Positions 22,767 to 36,413 of a stretch of 64,000 bases of DNA are shown one piece after another. Location of the stretch: positions 17,993,654 to 18,057,653 of the forward strand of contig CM068317.1 of NCBI GenBank assembly GCA_034766995.1. Direction: 5' to 3'. The first letter of the stretch is position 1, and every line of letters begins with the position of its first letter. The translations under genes were made by a program, and so were the position numbers. The notes beneath the pieces are model-generated. The model made no database searches, was not told the DNA's origin, and saw only the letters and a list, made by a program, of their open reading frames with translations. The DNA comes from Acanthacorydalis orientalis (taxonomy: Eukaryota; Arthropoda; Insecta; Megaloptera; Corydalidae).

Positions 22767-24430
22767 GTTCAACCCTATTGTAATCGCGCGGAGAACGATT
22801 GTACTCTAGAGAGACAAATTATGCGAGCTGTTTACATTAACTTATCTTGTGACCTTGATCCTATCAGTTACTTTCCTTTAAAATGTTATGAATGTATTAT
22901 GCATTTGTAAAACCTAATACACTTGTGTTTTTTCGGTATTTTGTTGAATGTAATTTGAGTGTAAACTGTGGTGCCGAGCACATAATGAAGCCTTTTCTAC
23001 ATTGCGTTAATGAAATATTAGTAGGTATATATCTTTCGGACAACGTTCATTTTATTTTCAATTATTGTCTTTATTAGGCTTAATATATAATTGTTAATTA
23101 TGTAATATAATGGTTTGCTTTATTAATTTAAATAATAATAGTTTTTCTCTACATTATATAATATTATATATATATATATATATATTGAACGAAAATGTTA
23201 TAGAATTTAGTAGGGACGATAATGATGAAATACAGGTACAATCTACTATTATATTAATTTAATAGATGTTGACGTGGTCGTATTTTAGCTTATTATTTGC
23301 TTATTGTAAAATGTCTAATCATCAATGATAAATAAAAAATAATAATTTTGCAGCAACAATTTTTTTTATACCAAATATTAGGTTGATAGGAAAAGTTTTG
23401 CGGTTTTTGTTTTCTGAATTCTAACACTATTTTTTTCAATGAAAGTGTCATTTCATCGTGTTCATGTTAATATCTTTTTAAAGTGCCTTTTTAGGTCTGT
23501 ATTTTGGTAATATCGATTTTGGCTTTATTATTAATTTTGCTTCAAATGGGACTATTAAATTAAAGATGGAAAGAAGGCAAATAAGAGCATTTTTTTTAAT
23601 GAATTCTAAACGGGTGGCAAAGCAGCAATAACTCCTTTTATAAACTAAACGATGCTTTTGGTGTGGATAGTGTTAAGGAACGTAAGGTACAATGGCGGTT
23701 CCAAAAATTTCATGCTGGGAACGAGAGCCTTGAAGATGAAAAATGTCGCGGACGTCCTTCTTCAGTTCATAACGACCAACTGAAGGCGTTAGGTGAATCA
23801 GAACCACGCACAAAAATTCAAGAACTTACACAAAAGTTAGACGTTAGTCATCCAACAGTTTTGGATTACTTAAAACAGAACAGAAATATGTATATGAATT
23901 TAAAGGTCATCAACCGCAATTATTTTTTTACCAACCTAATAAATAATATTTATATAAATAAGCTTAGTTAAATGTTGATTCAAATATTTCTTAAACAGCA
24001 ACTTGTACTGTTTCATACAAAATTAAGAGTTTTCTTTTTTGATTACTGATAGAGAAATAAAAAAATACGGATGACGAAAATGTACAATACCCGTATTGCG
24101 ACATATATCGATACAAAAATATTATTTGATTTATATGATACAAATAAGCTAAAAGTAGATAGACAAAATGAATTAATGAATAAATCTTGAGAAAGAATTT
24201 AGAATTACATCTTAGAAAAAATACTACTTTAAAATTCTTGACCAATAATTGTGAAAGCCGTTCGGAATACATTGGATCGGAATTTTAAGGAAATAATTAC
24301 AAATAATAAAATTGAAACAGGAAGAAATGATTTTTAAATTTATATAAAAATATAAAACGACGCATTAAAAAATTAAAATTTATCTAGGGAACAATAAACT
24401 AGAAGAAATTTCAACAAACTTTTAATCAAT
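22245..24430 (+). repeat. duplicated block, copy 2, with nested mariner
   Basis: Matches 18476-20110 but contains two extra pieces: about 190 bp near 22780-22975 that copy 1 lacks, and a 562-bp mariner. The transposase remnant (FYGAFLANE, FFFWGYLKESVYVNKPKTIL, NNYIREEIRTLC) is a partial copy of the Tc3-like family and has many stops. Divergence between copies is substantial, so the duplication is old. Confidence 0.85.
23378..23939 (+). mobile_element. mariner derivative keeping only the DNA-binding half
   Basis: The ends TTAGGTTGATAGGAAAAGTT and, from the right, TTAGGTTGGTAAAAAAATAA are flanked by TA (23376-23377, 23940-23941). Codable pieces are the N-terminal helix-turn-helix region: MERRQIRAFFLMNSKRVAKQ, KVQWRFQKFHAGNESLEDEK, then SEPRTKIQELTQKLDVSHPT with VLDYLKQ. 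The sequence then passes straight to the right end, so the whole catalytic domain is gone. The paralogous block at 19.6 kb has a single TA at the same position, confirming the boundaries. Frameshifts occur between the first and second pieces. Confidence 0.92.
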
Positions 24431-24439
24431 TAATGCGAA

Positions 24440-26560
24440 AAAAAACTAAGTCATTTATGAACAGAGTAGAGAGAGTGAATTCAATATTTCTTCTTTTAGC
24501 TCGCCTTTAGTGGTTTTAATGTATTTTGAGTTTTTGCTATTTATCTTGAGAGAAACTTTTGCCTTACTATAATAAACCTTTTACTATTCGAAGAAGTTTT
24601 CTACTTATCTCATAGTTGTATACTTTTTGCCATAATAAGTAATGACTTCGTGAGTCAAATGCTTTTTTGAAATCGACGAAGATGGTAACAATTATTTATT
24701 ACTATGTCTCAGATGTATTTGAATGATGCTATTAAATACAAAAATGTTGTCAATACAACCTCTTCCTTTTCTTAAGATATCTTGGTTTTCATATACGATA
24801 TGTATCTTTCAACCCAATTTTGCACACTCCGATAATATTGAAGAGAAAAGTTTGATGACAGAATTAAGCAATGACATGCCTCTATAATTATCAGCCATCC
24901 CGTTTACTTTCTTGAATGACATAACCATTTGAATAAGTGCCCAGGTCTCTGGTGTTTTTTTCCAATATTTCATTAAAAAGAATTAAGATATGGTGTATCC
25001 ATATATTTGGAAGATTTTTTAAAAAATTCATTACTAATTTTATTTAAACCTGGTGCTTTGCCATTTTTGAGTTTATTCAGAGCGAATAACCATTCATCCT
25101 ACATAAACGGACAATCCAAAACTAGGTGAACGGACTTATTAAAAATCCTTGATTGATTGTATTTGTGGTGAGAATAGTTTATTAATGTAATGCACTCACT
25201 ATTGTTCAACGATAGGCGTGTTGTATTTTTTTCTTAATATTTAACCCTTTTATTAAATTGCAAAATTCTTGATTATTTTTAATATTTGACTTTTTTGACA
25301 ATCTTTTCAGTTTGAATTTATTCGGTTTTCGTATTGTTTTTTCGTTTCCACATAATTTATCTTAGCGTCGTTGTAAATTTAAAAGTTTTGTCGTATAACT
25401 CTTTTTAGATTTTTATACTTTTGATCATATCAAGGTTGATTTACTCGAGTCTTTCTATTCGAGTTATCTTCTCACCTCTCAGTCAGTTAATCTCTAATTC
25501 TTATGCAATTTCGCAGATTATTAGTACAAAAAAATGTATATATTTATTCAACAGGTAGGTTTTAGTTAGAGTAATATCCCTTTTAGTTTAATGCGTTTCT
25601 TTTTAGGGTAGTCAAATTACTTTTAAATTAGTTTACATTTTTTTCATCCCATGTGTGATAGTCTATTTTAATTCGAAACAAAGTGTAGTGTTTTGAATGA
25701 GATTCGTGTGATAATGTTTCAATACTAAGTGTTAACTTACACGGAACATGGTACGATTCGAGACATAAATTTACCACTTTAAAATCAATCACATTTACGA
25801 ATGCTTGGAAATGTAACCATGGCATATCGATAATACTTTTCTCTAATATATGTATAAAGGTGGCCTGTACTGGTGATCACTTTTACTACAACAATTAGCT
25901 ACTAGAAATTCCTTATTTTCCATACATCCAATCAATAAACTCCCTCTTTTATTGTAAATGTCAAATGATTGTTTCAAATAATTCAGAGCATTATATTCAA
26001 AAATTTCGTAACAGCTTTGATTTATTGATCCAATTCTAGCATTAAAGTCTCCCAATATTGCAATCATGTTTTTCATAAATTTCCGTCAATAAGTCAGCAA
26101 GTAACTCTATAATTGTTCTCATGTCAAAATCTAATCTGGGATAGGCTGCTATTAGTATTCACTCCGTTTTATCAATTACTATTTTTACTGTTGCCCATCT
26201 GTTCTATCTAATTCTATCACTTCATACATTTTACTATCATACTTTTGCTTCATACTTCCTACATTTTTCTATCACTTTATATTTTACATCAATAAGACTA
26301 TACCCCCTTTTACTATACCAACCATTTTTTATTTAATTGCTCGAACATTTATATACAAATAATTGCTTAAATAACTTGGAAATTTAAAGTCAGAATTCCA
26401 TACTCACGTTTCATTAAAACATAAAATATCATAATTTAAAATACTACTTTTTTGGTTACTATCTAGTTCTATCATGTTTTTAATACCATGAAAGTTCTAC
26501 GATAAAAATTTTAATTCTTTTGTATTGTAAGACGACTCTTCAGTGTTGAAATAGGTGGTT
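24440..26560 (-). mobile_element. LINE (APE endonuclease and RT), decayed
   Basis: Read on the minus strand from right to left. Near 26400 is ETWVWNSDFKFPSYLSNYLY. Near 26150 is YPRLDFDMRTIIELLADLLT. The endonuclease core MKNMIAILGDFNARIG (the GDFN motif is catalytic) lies at 25843-26076. Near 25050 is a linker-like GLNKISNEFFKKSSKYMDTP, and near 24680 the RT core VTIFVDFKKAFDSRSHYLLW, followed by NSKYIKTTKGELKEEILNSL. The last lacks the usual Gly-Cys motif. Many stops and frameshifts are present and no intact domain remains. The order endonuclease then RT is that of Jockey/CR1-type LINEs. Part of the RT and the 3' end seem to be missing beyond 24440. Confidence 0.85.
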
Positions 26561-27151
26561 CTCATTGTACTTTTTGTGTTCATTTGCCCATCTCTTTTAT
26601 TAGGACAACGAATTACTTCACTCGTCATTTTGAGATGTCAAATGTTAGTATGTCTGATGTTGGGAATCTGAGTGGTTTTGCAGTTAAGGTTATGTTGTAC
26701 ACAAATTATTTATTTTGCATTAAATATTTACACTTACTTTTTACGCGACTTTTCTTACTGACTTATTTGCACATACACTTTAATTAGATAACTTCATGCT
26801 ATAAAAATCTTTGAATTTGTGGTTTACTAGACACTTTACTTTATTTACAACAATCACTTTCAAACTGCGTCTTGACAGCTCATGTTCGCGATACCAACCT
26901 ACATATAACAGTATCAAAAAACGCAATTAAATATTAAACGACTTGATAAAAACACTAATGTGGTGTTTAAAATGTTAATTCATTTATGCCATTAAAACAA
27001 CATACTCTGCCTATCACTATTTTGATGTATAATCTCTGCAAAGTAGTATTGTGTAGAATATTTTTTTATCAAACGATGATTTACGAAGGTAAGTTTGGTT
27101 ATACATGGTTTTATACCAAAACATTAAATAACAAAATATATATTTTTTTAA
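26561..27151. other. AT-rich sequence upstream of the LINE
   Basis: No gene recognised. Sequence up to about 26900 may be untranslated 5' LINE sequence, but I cannot show this. Confidence 0.4.
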
Positions 27152-27522
27152 CTAGGAGGTTTTGCCCCCGCTCGTGCCCCCTTATAAATAATAGAAATTA
27201 ACAAATAATGCACAAAAATAACACCCCTAAAATGTGAATCATAATTTTTAACTGTAAAAGTTTAAAATTAAAACAAAATATAATGTTAAAATGTGTAACT
27301 TTTTTTTATTCTAAAGCTTCAATAAATACAATATTTTGAATAAATTTCTTATTTGTTTTACATTGAAATAGTATATCCTTTTTCGATGTACATCGTGAGA
27401 TTGTTACATACAGTTGACCATGTGTAACTAATCAGAACATCACGTAGATGATATGTACCAATCAGAGAACGAATAAAAGTCACGCACGGCGGCTGAAGGA
27501 CAATTTTTTAGTTTTATAGAGA
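27152..27522 (-). mobile_element. Helitron-like non-autonomous element, copy B
   Basis: On the minus strand it starts TCTCTATAAAACT at 27522, carries TTTTATTCGTTCTCTGATTGG-like and CGATGTACATCG blocks shared with copy A, and ends GGGGGCAAAACCTCCTAG at 27152, followed by T. The CTAG end fits the Helitron CTRR rule and the GC-rich run can form a short hairpin. Length (371 bp) matches copy A (368 bp). Confidence 0.6.
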
Positions 27523-28882
27523 GGAAGTAATGTGTTTCATTATCTAATAAGTTAAATATAAATTAGTATTATGTTTTTAATATTTTGAAAACTTTTCTAC
27601 ATAAATAGTCTTTTATATATTTATATCTATAGATTTTTTAAATGTCATTTTTTAAAAAATCTGTTTTATTTTGCAATACTCCATATTCAATCTTATTTTC
27701 CTTTTACTGACGACGTGATGCATTGGGTGTTTGAATTATTTTTACCATTATCACTTATAACTCACGGTTCCATCCATTTCAATGGTATACACTAGGATAA
27801 GATATAAGAATATTAAGAAAATATTACAATTTTTTAGTACAATTCCATATCAGAAATGAACAATTTTCTGGCGAACAACAGATAAACTAAGAAATAATTG
27901 TAAAAATAAGTATAAATAATAATATGTTTTTAACAAAAAATATTTTTATGAATAAACAACTAGTTCTTTCTTATGAATACATACAAAGAATGATACACTG
28001 AAATATGTATATGAAACTAAAAGAACGTACAACATCGACTTTCACTACTTCTATCATCTACTGAAACTAGAAGCGATGCGCAATCCGTGTCTGCAAACTA
28101 CAGATTTATACCTTTGATCTTTGACGTTGTGGACCTCTAGTGCGTCTACGTCTTCGACCAAGAGTTTGAACACCGCAGAGATAATTAAGTAATGAAGAAC
28201 AACAACTTGTTTCCAACAATAGATGTTCCATAATATATTAAATATTAACAATGATATATAATACTTTTTTTCTAAATAAATGATTCGCAAAATGTCTGAG
28301 TATTTAATATTTAAAAAGGGATATATATAAAATTTTATTAAAATACAACTATTTTTGCTATGTAACAATGAATAAATCCTTCTATTTATTAACTATATTT
28401 AAAACTATTCATCGGTTAACAACTAGTTAAAATGTCTAACTATGAGGTAGAACAGCATTAAATAGTACTAAGGAAAAGAACTTTTTCTTTTAATTTTATA
28501 TTTTATTGTTAATAAAAACAACAAAAACAATTATATAATAATTACATTACTACAATAACAAATAATATAAATTATATTGTATTAAAACACTTTGGGAAAA
28601 TTTTTAAATGTAAAACCACACATTATTTTTAAAAAATGGAGAGAATTTTAAATCATAAATAATTCAATATTAATGTTAAATACCTTATTCGACTAATTGA
28701 TTTCAAATTGTTTGTTTAAAAAGTTCTTTCAAATGTTTCATAATATTAATACACTCTGAACTATTTTAATAATTTTAAAATTAACATTCTATTAGTAAGA
28801 AGAGTATATAAATATATTAAAAACGATGACAAATAGAAAAATGTTTATGTATGTATAATCTTATATGAGCACACACACACAC

Positions 28883-28951
<69 letters not shown>

Positions 28952-29851
28952 ATAGATATATGTATGTAACCATTTGTGTATTCGAAACTTATATGTTATT
29001 ACTAAATATATTATTAAATAAAAAAAATGATGATACAAACAAGTCGAGTTTAAATGTTAAAATAATTTCATTTCATTAAACTTATTTTATTTAAATACTT
29101 ATAATGAAATGAAAGAAAATAAAAATCAATGAATTTAAATGTTAATGATTTAGTATTCTTGGATAAATTTGAGTTTACTTTTAAAAATTGAAATTATACT
29201 AGCACTTTTATAATTGACTCGGTAAAATGTTTAAATTGTTCATAAATGTTCAATATAACTGTTAAAATGCTGTGATTAAATTATTTATCAAGTGTATAAA
29301 AAATAATATTAAATAAAAATTCAATCTTAAATTATTTTAAATTTTTGTATCAGATTTTCATAAATAAAATTCACCGAATATGAATTGGCACAACCGTCTG
29401 TTTATTAATAGTGGAGTGTAGTTAGTTGTCGAATGAAGCACTGAATTTGTTTGAAATTGAAAACACTATTTGAAAAAATTACACCGCCAACGCTACCAAT
29501 ATATGAATATACTATAATAAATATACTATAGTTCGAGTTCGATACTCTAGCTCACACGCCGTTGGTACAGGTCAAATAACGAATGAGGAAGATGAGAGCA
29601 TCAATGACCTCCGTGTCAACAAATTTTTGGTGTTTGTGACAGAAAGCATGCGCAGTTTCAACAATTGAATTTATCAGTAAACAATTTTTCAAATTCTCTT
29701 GTTTTTCTTTCTTCCAGGGTTTTCACCTACTTTTAATGCAGGAATAAGAATTAAATTCCACAATTAAGGTATTTATTACGAAACGCAACTTACTACTTAC
29801 AATGAAAAAAATTGATAAACAAATTGTGTACGTATGTATGTATGTATGTAT

Positions 29852-29945
<94 letters not shown>

Positions 29946-30076
29946 TGTTCTTAATTAATATACTTTTTGTGTTAATTTTACGTTTATTTTTTCTGATATT
30001 TCTTCTTTAAAACGGTTATTTTTTTTATAAAAAACACAACACAAATGACTTAAGAACATACAAATTTCTAGTTGAA

Positions 30077-30115
<39 letters not shown>

Positions 30116-30910
30116 GATAATTGAACATGTATACACGTTTCATAAATCAACGTTCAATCAATAAATCAATAAAACAAGTAATGAGTTGTTTTTTTAAAAA
30201 TCTGATACACACACAATAAGAAAGTGTTTTTTTAAAGATACCGTAAAAAATTAAGTCAATTTTTTTATATTTTTATAACTACTGTACTTTTTTCCAAAAC
30301 GTATTTTTTACATTTTGCTTGTGACCCATTTGTACATATTACTATTCTCATATAACTCTCATAAACTGATTCATCAACTGGATCATATAACTGATTCATT
30401 ATTGAATCATATATTTAATTAATACTTTTTAATATACTTGATTGAAGTTTATGCAATGATATAAGTGCTTCTTAGTTACTTATTAGTAATGTATGATTGT
30501 CTTATTCTGACACTATAATTTCGAGAAGGCATTTGGCCACATTCTTTTTTTTAACATATATTTTTGAACTAAATTAGCACAATAAAAATAAATTACATAT
30601 TTGATAATAAATAAATTCTACAAATTTTTAGTTTGTATGTTGAATATGGAAAAGTCTCAACTCAATATTTCTTAACACACCCCACAATTCATTCAAATCT
30701 CAACTCGATGAAGAATTAAACACATATATGACAACTTTTTTCACATTAATTAAATTTTGTTAGTAAAATGATTGGCTAGAAAATTTTAATGAAAAATTTA
30801 ACATTATCAATGTTTATTATTTTCTCGTAATTTTAATATTATAGAATGCTAATTATATTTTTTAGAGAATTAAGCGTTCTAGTGGTTTTTGTATATATAT
30901 ATAATATGAA
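27523..30910. other. AT-rich sequence with TA arrays
   Basis: Microsatellites lie at about 28867-28954 (CA/TA/TG), 29829-29942 (ATGT then TA) and 30079-30109. A balanced patch at 28040-28190 has minus-strand frames (for example LVEDVDALEVHNVKDQRYKS before a stop), but neither frame has splice or family support. No gene is called. Confidence 0.45.
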
Positions 30911-30911
30911 G

Positions 30912-31407
30912 TAGGGTATATCTCGGAGTATAAGGCGACCTATGTATGAGACGAGATCGAAATTTTAAGATAAAATTTATACAATTATCATATCGGTCGT
31001 ATAAGACGATTACAAATTAAACACCTCTTTCACATATTATAAAATAATTTTATGTCCAAAATCAAAATTAGGGGAATGACAATTTTTGATTTAAAATTTT
31101 AAAAACATACTTGTTTTGACATACTGTGTATTAAAACATCGTGCATGGTTTATATCCAGAAAGCTATGGCTATGTTTTTAACTCTTTTAAAAAAATATTT
31201 AAAATAAATTATTCAATAAATTTATGTTATATACCAAATTTTAAGTTCCCTTTTTTAAAATAAAGAATTTAATTTCTATATAATCGCAATAAATTCTTCG
31301 TGTTATTTTAAAGGTTCTGTTTTTGTAATGGGCGTGTAAGAACATATCATATTTTTTGAAGAATTTTTTTGTTTTAAGGGTCGCCTTATAAGTCAAAATA
31401 TACGGTA
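30912..31407. mobile_element. CGCC-type MITE with TA target sites
   Basis: The left end GGGTATATCTCGGAGTATAA and then GGCGACC face the right end, which reads inward as CCGTATATTTTGACTTATAA and then GGCGACCC. The ends are flanked by TA. The inner repeat CGTATAAGACG recurs near 30990. The size of about 496 bp and TA duplication fit a pogo- or Tc1/mariner-type MITE. No coding sequence. Confidence 0.7.
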
Positions 31408-31824
31408 TGTTAATTGTTGACACTAAGCATTCTTTTCATGACATTTAAATAACTTTATATATACTCTTGCATATACTTGATCGTTAAAATAAATTGTCTT
31501 AGTAGTATTAGTCTCTTCTATTAAAATATTATTATCATTTTAACATAGGTCAAACTTTTTTCCAAAAAAAGTACATTTTGATAATTGATTGCAAATAAGA
31601 TTAAAATTGGTATATTAATGTGCTTTGGTTGTATATGGCAATAAAATGTCAATGTCTTATTACTTCTGTTAGAAATATTGTATTATCATTATACAATACT
31701 TTTGAAATTTCTCAATAATCATTTTTAACAATCGACAATATTAAAAAACTATATATTTTATAAATTCTTTAGAAAATTTGACTATGAATAACAGCACATA
31801 TACATGCAAACACATACAAGTATT

Positions 31825-31879
<55 letters not shown>

Positions 31880-32275
31880 CTAACGATTATTGACGACGTT
31901 ACATAAAATAATAGATATTACTGTACTAATGATTTCATATTTTTTAGTTTACAATTTTTTATAGATATATAGTACATAAAATAGAACGTGTAAGTTGTAG
32001 TTATTTAAAATTCTTTTTTAATTGAGGTATTCTCAAATATTTTTCTACTTTTGTTAAGTCTCAAATATATTATAGATTTTAAAATAAAATTCGTAAATAT
32101 TTTTAAAAGTACAATATTCAATAAATTCAATAAGCTGAATAACACTATGTTCGAAGTTGTAACTTAAATTGTAATTTCAACACCTAAGTGATGTCATAAA
32201 CATATTTAATGAAGAATAACTATGTCAAGGAACTATATTCGAAAATATATTGTTTATAATAATATATCAACGATG

Positions 32276-32351
<76 letters not shown>

Positions 32352-32592
32352 TTGGGTCTCTTTTTATGTGGTGGGAAAAAAGACGAAATCATGGAATCGT
32401 GTAAAAAAGTCGTACAAAAAACATGTCAAGGTGAATATAATATGTTAAAAAATCGTGTAACTGTGAATAATTCGTGTTAAGAAAACTAACTATGAATATT
32501 GTGAATCATATAAGAAAATACTGCATAAAAAAGACACAAGTGTGTGTGTATATGTATATATATATATATATAAATATATTTATATATATCAT

Positions 32593-32624
<32 letters not shown>

Positions 32625-33040
32625 CAGATAACATTTTGTTTCATGTATTAAATACTATTTAAGTAATAGTAATTTAACGATTATTCAGCAAATTATGTTC
32701 TATCTGTTATATTTATATATTTTAATCACAAATTGTGATTTATATCTATTTGTTAGACATACAAAATTTCAAAATTATTTTGAAAGTAATTTTTAATGCG
32801 AAAAATGTGTTGAACATTTTAAACGATTATTAACCACAGGCTTCTTATGTATAAATCAAAATAATATTATTTATTCGCGTACAGAAAAATATCTCTTCTA
32901 AAGGTAAATGTGTAATTGAAAAAATCATGTTAAAAACTAAGCCAATAAATAAAAAATAACATTTTATATATACATACTTCATATGTAAATAATTTAAATA
33001 TTGCAATTAAAATTGTATATCAAAATAATAATAATATAAG

Positions 33041-33086
<46 letters not shown>

Positions 33087-33296
33087 CTTTTAATATATTT
33101 TTCCTAAAATTGAAGAAAAAATAGGCGGCTTTTTAAAAATTATTATTATTATTTAATTATATTCTAAAAGTATTTTTAATTTACATAATATAATGAAATC
33201 TTAAAAAATACCTTTTATCCCTTATACACGAAATATAACAAGTATACATAATTCTAAAAAATCCTAAAAAGGTTTATTTATATTAGGTTCATATAT

Positions 33297-33368
<72 letters not shown>

Positions 33369-33773
33369 AAATATGCACATGCAAACTTTATACGCGTGCG
33401 TACAATTATTAGGTCATAAAAGTTGACATAATAGTAAGTCAGTTACTTTGAAAATTGAAACTTTGTAATCTTATTGAATTTGTTTAAACTCTTTCTATTA
33501 AATTATATAATTTATTTATTTGTTTTATTGTAAATAAATATTTGACATGGTATATGTATATATACATGCTTTTAATGAAGAAAAACTACTACCAGTATAC
33601 TGTAACGAAATATTAAGCATTAAAATCTGATCGTACAACTATAAACTTCCGAATATGAAAAGTTTTGTACGTATATTATTAAGAAATTTCACACTGTAAT
33701 TTGAAAGTATTATTGTATTCAAACGTGAAAACTTACTGTATATATTTAAAAAGATTTAAAATTTTTACTTACA
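31408..33773. other. AT-rich sequence, end of presumed talin 5' intron
   Basis: TA arrays lie at about 31826-31876, 32279-32349, 32557-32627, 33042-33085 and 33298-33368. No gene recognised. On the minus strand the segment begins with GTAAGTAAAAA at 33773. Confidence 0.5.
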
Positions 33774-34460
33774 TTATTGAAATCATTTCTGGAATCTTCA
33801 TAATAATAGAACTGTGCAGTTACAAACAAAATAAAATCCCGAATGAGCGGACCCCAACTAACTAAATATCACATGCGAAAAACTGTTTACAAACAAAGTT
33901 TTAGTTGAAACACGCGCGTGATAAATAAACGCCTTCGTTTAGTTACTAGCTTATAAGTTCGTTCGTCAGTCAGGCAGTCACTGCGTCAAAGCTTTCATGT
34001 ACATTCCAGCTCAGTCTCTAACCCTAGAATGAACCTTTTGCGGCATATCTAGGGGAGAATTACCCCGCAAAAACGCGCTCAACCCCAAACGTTGAACAGA
34101 ACGTGCGGAAAACGACCTTACGCCGCAAAGCTAAACGCAACAAACAACTAAAGTGCTGTGCGCATGCGTGCGCTTTCAATTGTTACAAAGTGCGTGGGTG
34201 GTGCTTGCTACGACGTTGACGAATCATTGAGTTGGATCGGTGGCGCCAAACTGGCGACGCCGATTTAAATCGGTCGGGCACTGAAAAACCAACGTTACGT
34301 AGTGTGTACATAAGGCGGCAACAATTGATCGAAACGATTTGTTATGTGTGCTGCTTCGGTACCCATTTCGACGCTTGTTTTCTAGGGTTGTTTACGCGAT
34401 TCTATGATTTATCGATGTCGCAATGTCGTAAAGTTTCTTACTCGATTGCCGTCATCAGTA
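33774..34460 (-). promoter_or_regulatory. CpG-rich candidate promoter and leader exon of talin
   Basis: About 33850-34460 is the longest balanced-GC block apart from transposons and has many CpGs (for example GCGCATGCGTGCGC, GGCGCCAAACTGGCGACGCC). On the minus strand it is followed by a perfect donor, CAATAAT/GTAAGT, at 33773-33774. The talin ATG exon needs an upstream leader, so this is the best candidate. The joined transcript would have a short upstream ATG reading MKIPEMISI that runs out of frame with talin. On the plus strand AGTAGC/GTAAGA near 34462 is a weaker donor, so a divergent transcript is possible. All inference; no transcript evidence. Confidence 0.4.
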
Positions 34461-36413
34461 GCGTAAGAATATAATATCTATGTGGTGACACTTAAACCCT
34501 CTTTTAACATTCTTTTATACAGATTTCAAAACCGAAGTAAAATATTTCAAGTAAAACACTGTAAGACGACAAAAGAAATGTTAATTAATTTATCTGAATG
34601 AGCACAGTAAATAATCGATTTAGTTTTATTTCACTGTAAAATCAGAACTAAAAAAATCCATATAGAGTGTCGCCTTGAAAATATGAACTTTCAAATACAT
34701 GAAAGGAAATTAGAAAAGTAAAATAAGTTGAATAAAATAACACAAACTAACACAATATAAAAACCTTCCAAAAGATTAATTTTCCTCATTTTTTAAAAAA
34801 ATATTACGTTAATCATTATATTTGACGCATAATATTCCTAATATTCATTTAGAGTTTTTAGACACTTTTCGGGGAATTAGAAAGCAAAATCAAAAGAAAT
34901 TTTATTGGTCTGACTTCTTATACAACTGTGGATTTTCAGCCAGTATTAAGAGGAATGCAGGTTTAAGAAGCTGAGTATTGGGTAAGCTTAAGAGTTTGGA
35001 AGTTCGGAAAAAACTTTCAAAAAATGAAAGAAGGGGAAGAATTACAAAATACCAACTACCACTTATATGTTTAGGTGGAGTTTCGTGTGCAGAATAAAGT
35101 TAGTCTAGTCTATAGATTGAGAGGTGCTCAATCTCGTTGAGAGTTACATTATAATAACAGACTTTTATTATTTTATTTTTTCCATAGGCTGTTTTTAACT
35201 TTTTTGGGATTATAAGGCATGTGTAAATGTAATATGTGCACATATCAAAAATATAATTTCCTACTTTTATCGAAAAATGTAATATGAAAACATCCTTAGT
35301 GCCATCTATTATTTTTTTCCGACACTAAAGAACCGAATGTTAAAAATGCATGACAAAAACGGTGTCGTTTTCAACTATTATCTAAATTGAACTAGCCTTC
35401 GCTACCTCTCGCATCTTTTACTACTATTCATAATATTGAGTCGGTAGAAAAAGGTACATGCGTGAGTATAGATTGTTACATCTCTTATAGATTTGGTTCT
35501 AATTATCAATTTTAAAGTTTTAATCGGATTTATCAAATTTTATTCGCCAACTATACTTGATTTATGAAAATACTAACACTAATTACATGTACTAAAAAAG
35601 ATTATGAAATAGAGGAGTATTTCATTATCAAGAGAATATTCATTGAATGACACTCAGCAATTACGAAGTTTCTAACTAATAAAAATGATTTTTTATTTTA
35701 GAAAAAATAATATTTTATTCTAAGAAAGAAAGGGTGGTGAAACAAATAAATTTTAATTCGGTTGGTGAATATCTAAAGGAAAAAAATATATTCTAATAAG
35801 CATGACTACAAAGAATTCAATACAAAAGTATTATAGAATGAAATTATAAGCCTTGCAAAAAATATGATTTCGTAAAGTTGAATATTGTAGAACTTTTTTT
35901 ATTTATATGAAAAACTACTCAACAAGTATCAAGTAAAGTTAAACCATAATTATAAGTTTTGTCATTGTAATTAAAATTTATATTCATAAATGAATTTTGA
36001 TTTTTCATAAACCAGATATAGTTTTCTGATCAAAATGTTCAATAAGTAATTATTAATGATTTTAATTATTTATTACATTTATATATATAATATTTTAAAG
36101 TACAGAAACATATCTTTTTCTATGTATAAGATGAGATATTTACTCTTAACGATTTGAATATAATGACACCCCCCCTCCCCCGAAATGCGTAAAATTAATA
36201 ATCAAAATAATCAAATATTTATTTTTGAGTGTTTTGATTAGAAACATTTTATGTTCAGTGTATGGGAAATGAACATTTATTTGTAAGATATATTTTTATC
36301 AGTTGAATAAGAGTAAACAGAAGATAACGGTATGATGGATGCATCAAGAAAGGAAGATATGAAAATTAAAGAATTAAAATAAGAACCACTTAAGAAAATT
36401 CGCAAAGCACCCT
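34461..36413. other. AT-rich sequence upstream of the candidate promoter
   Basis: No gene or repeat assigned. A C-run lies at about 36172-36181. Slightly GC-richer patches at 34860-35140 and 35280-35470 have no supported frame. Confidence 0.45.

Noticed and set aside
28054..28368. 104-codon minus frame including LVEDVDALEVHNVKDQRYKS
   Set aside because: Two different frames look equally plausible over the balanced patch and neither has splice or family support; the rest of the frame is intron-like.
34232..34474. 80-codon plus-strand frame in the CpG-rich block
   Set aside because: No clear start, no motif, and composition explained by the CpG-rich promoter-like sequence.
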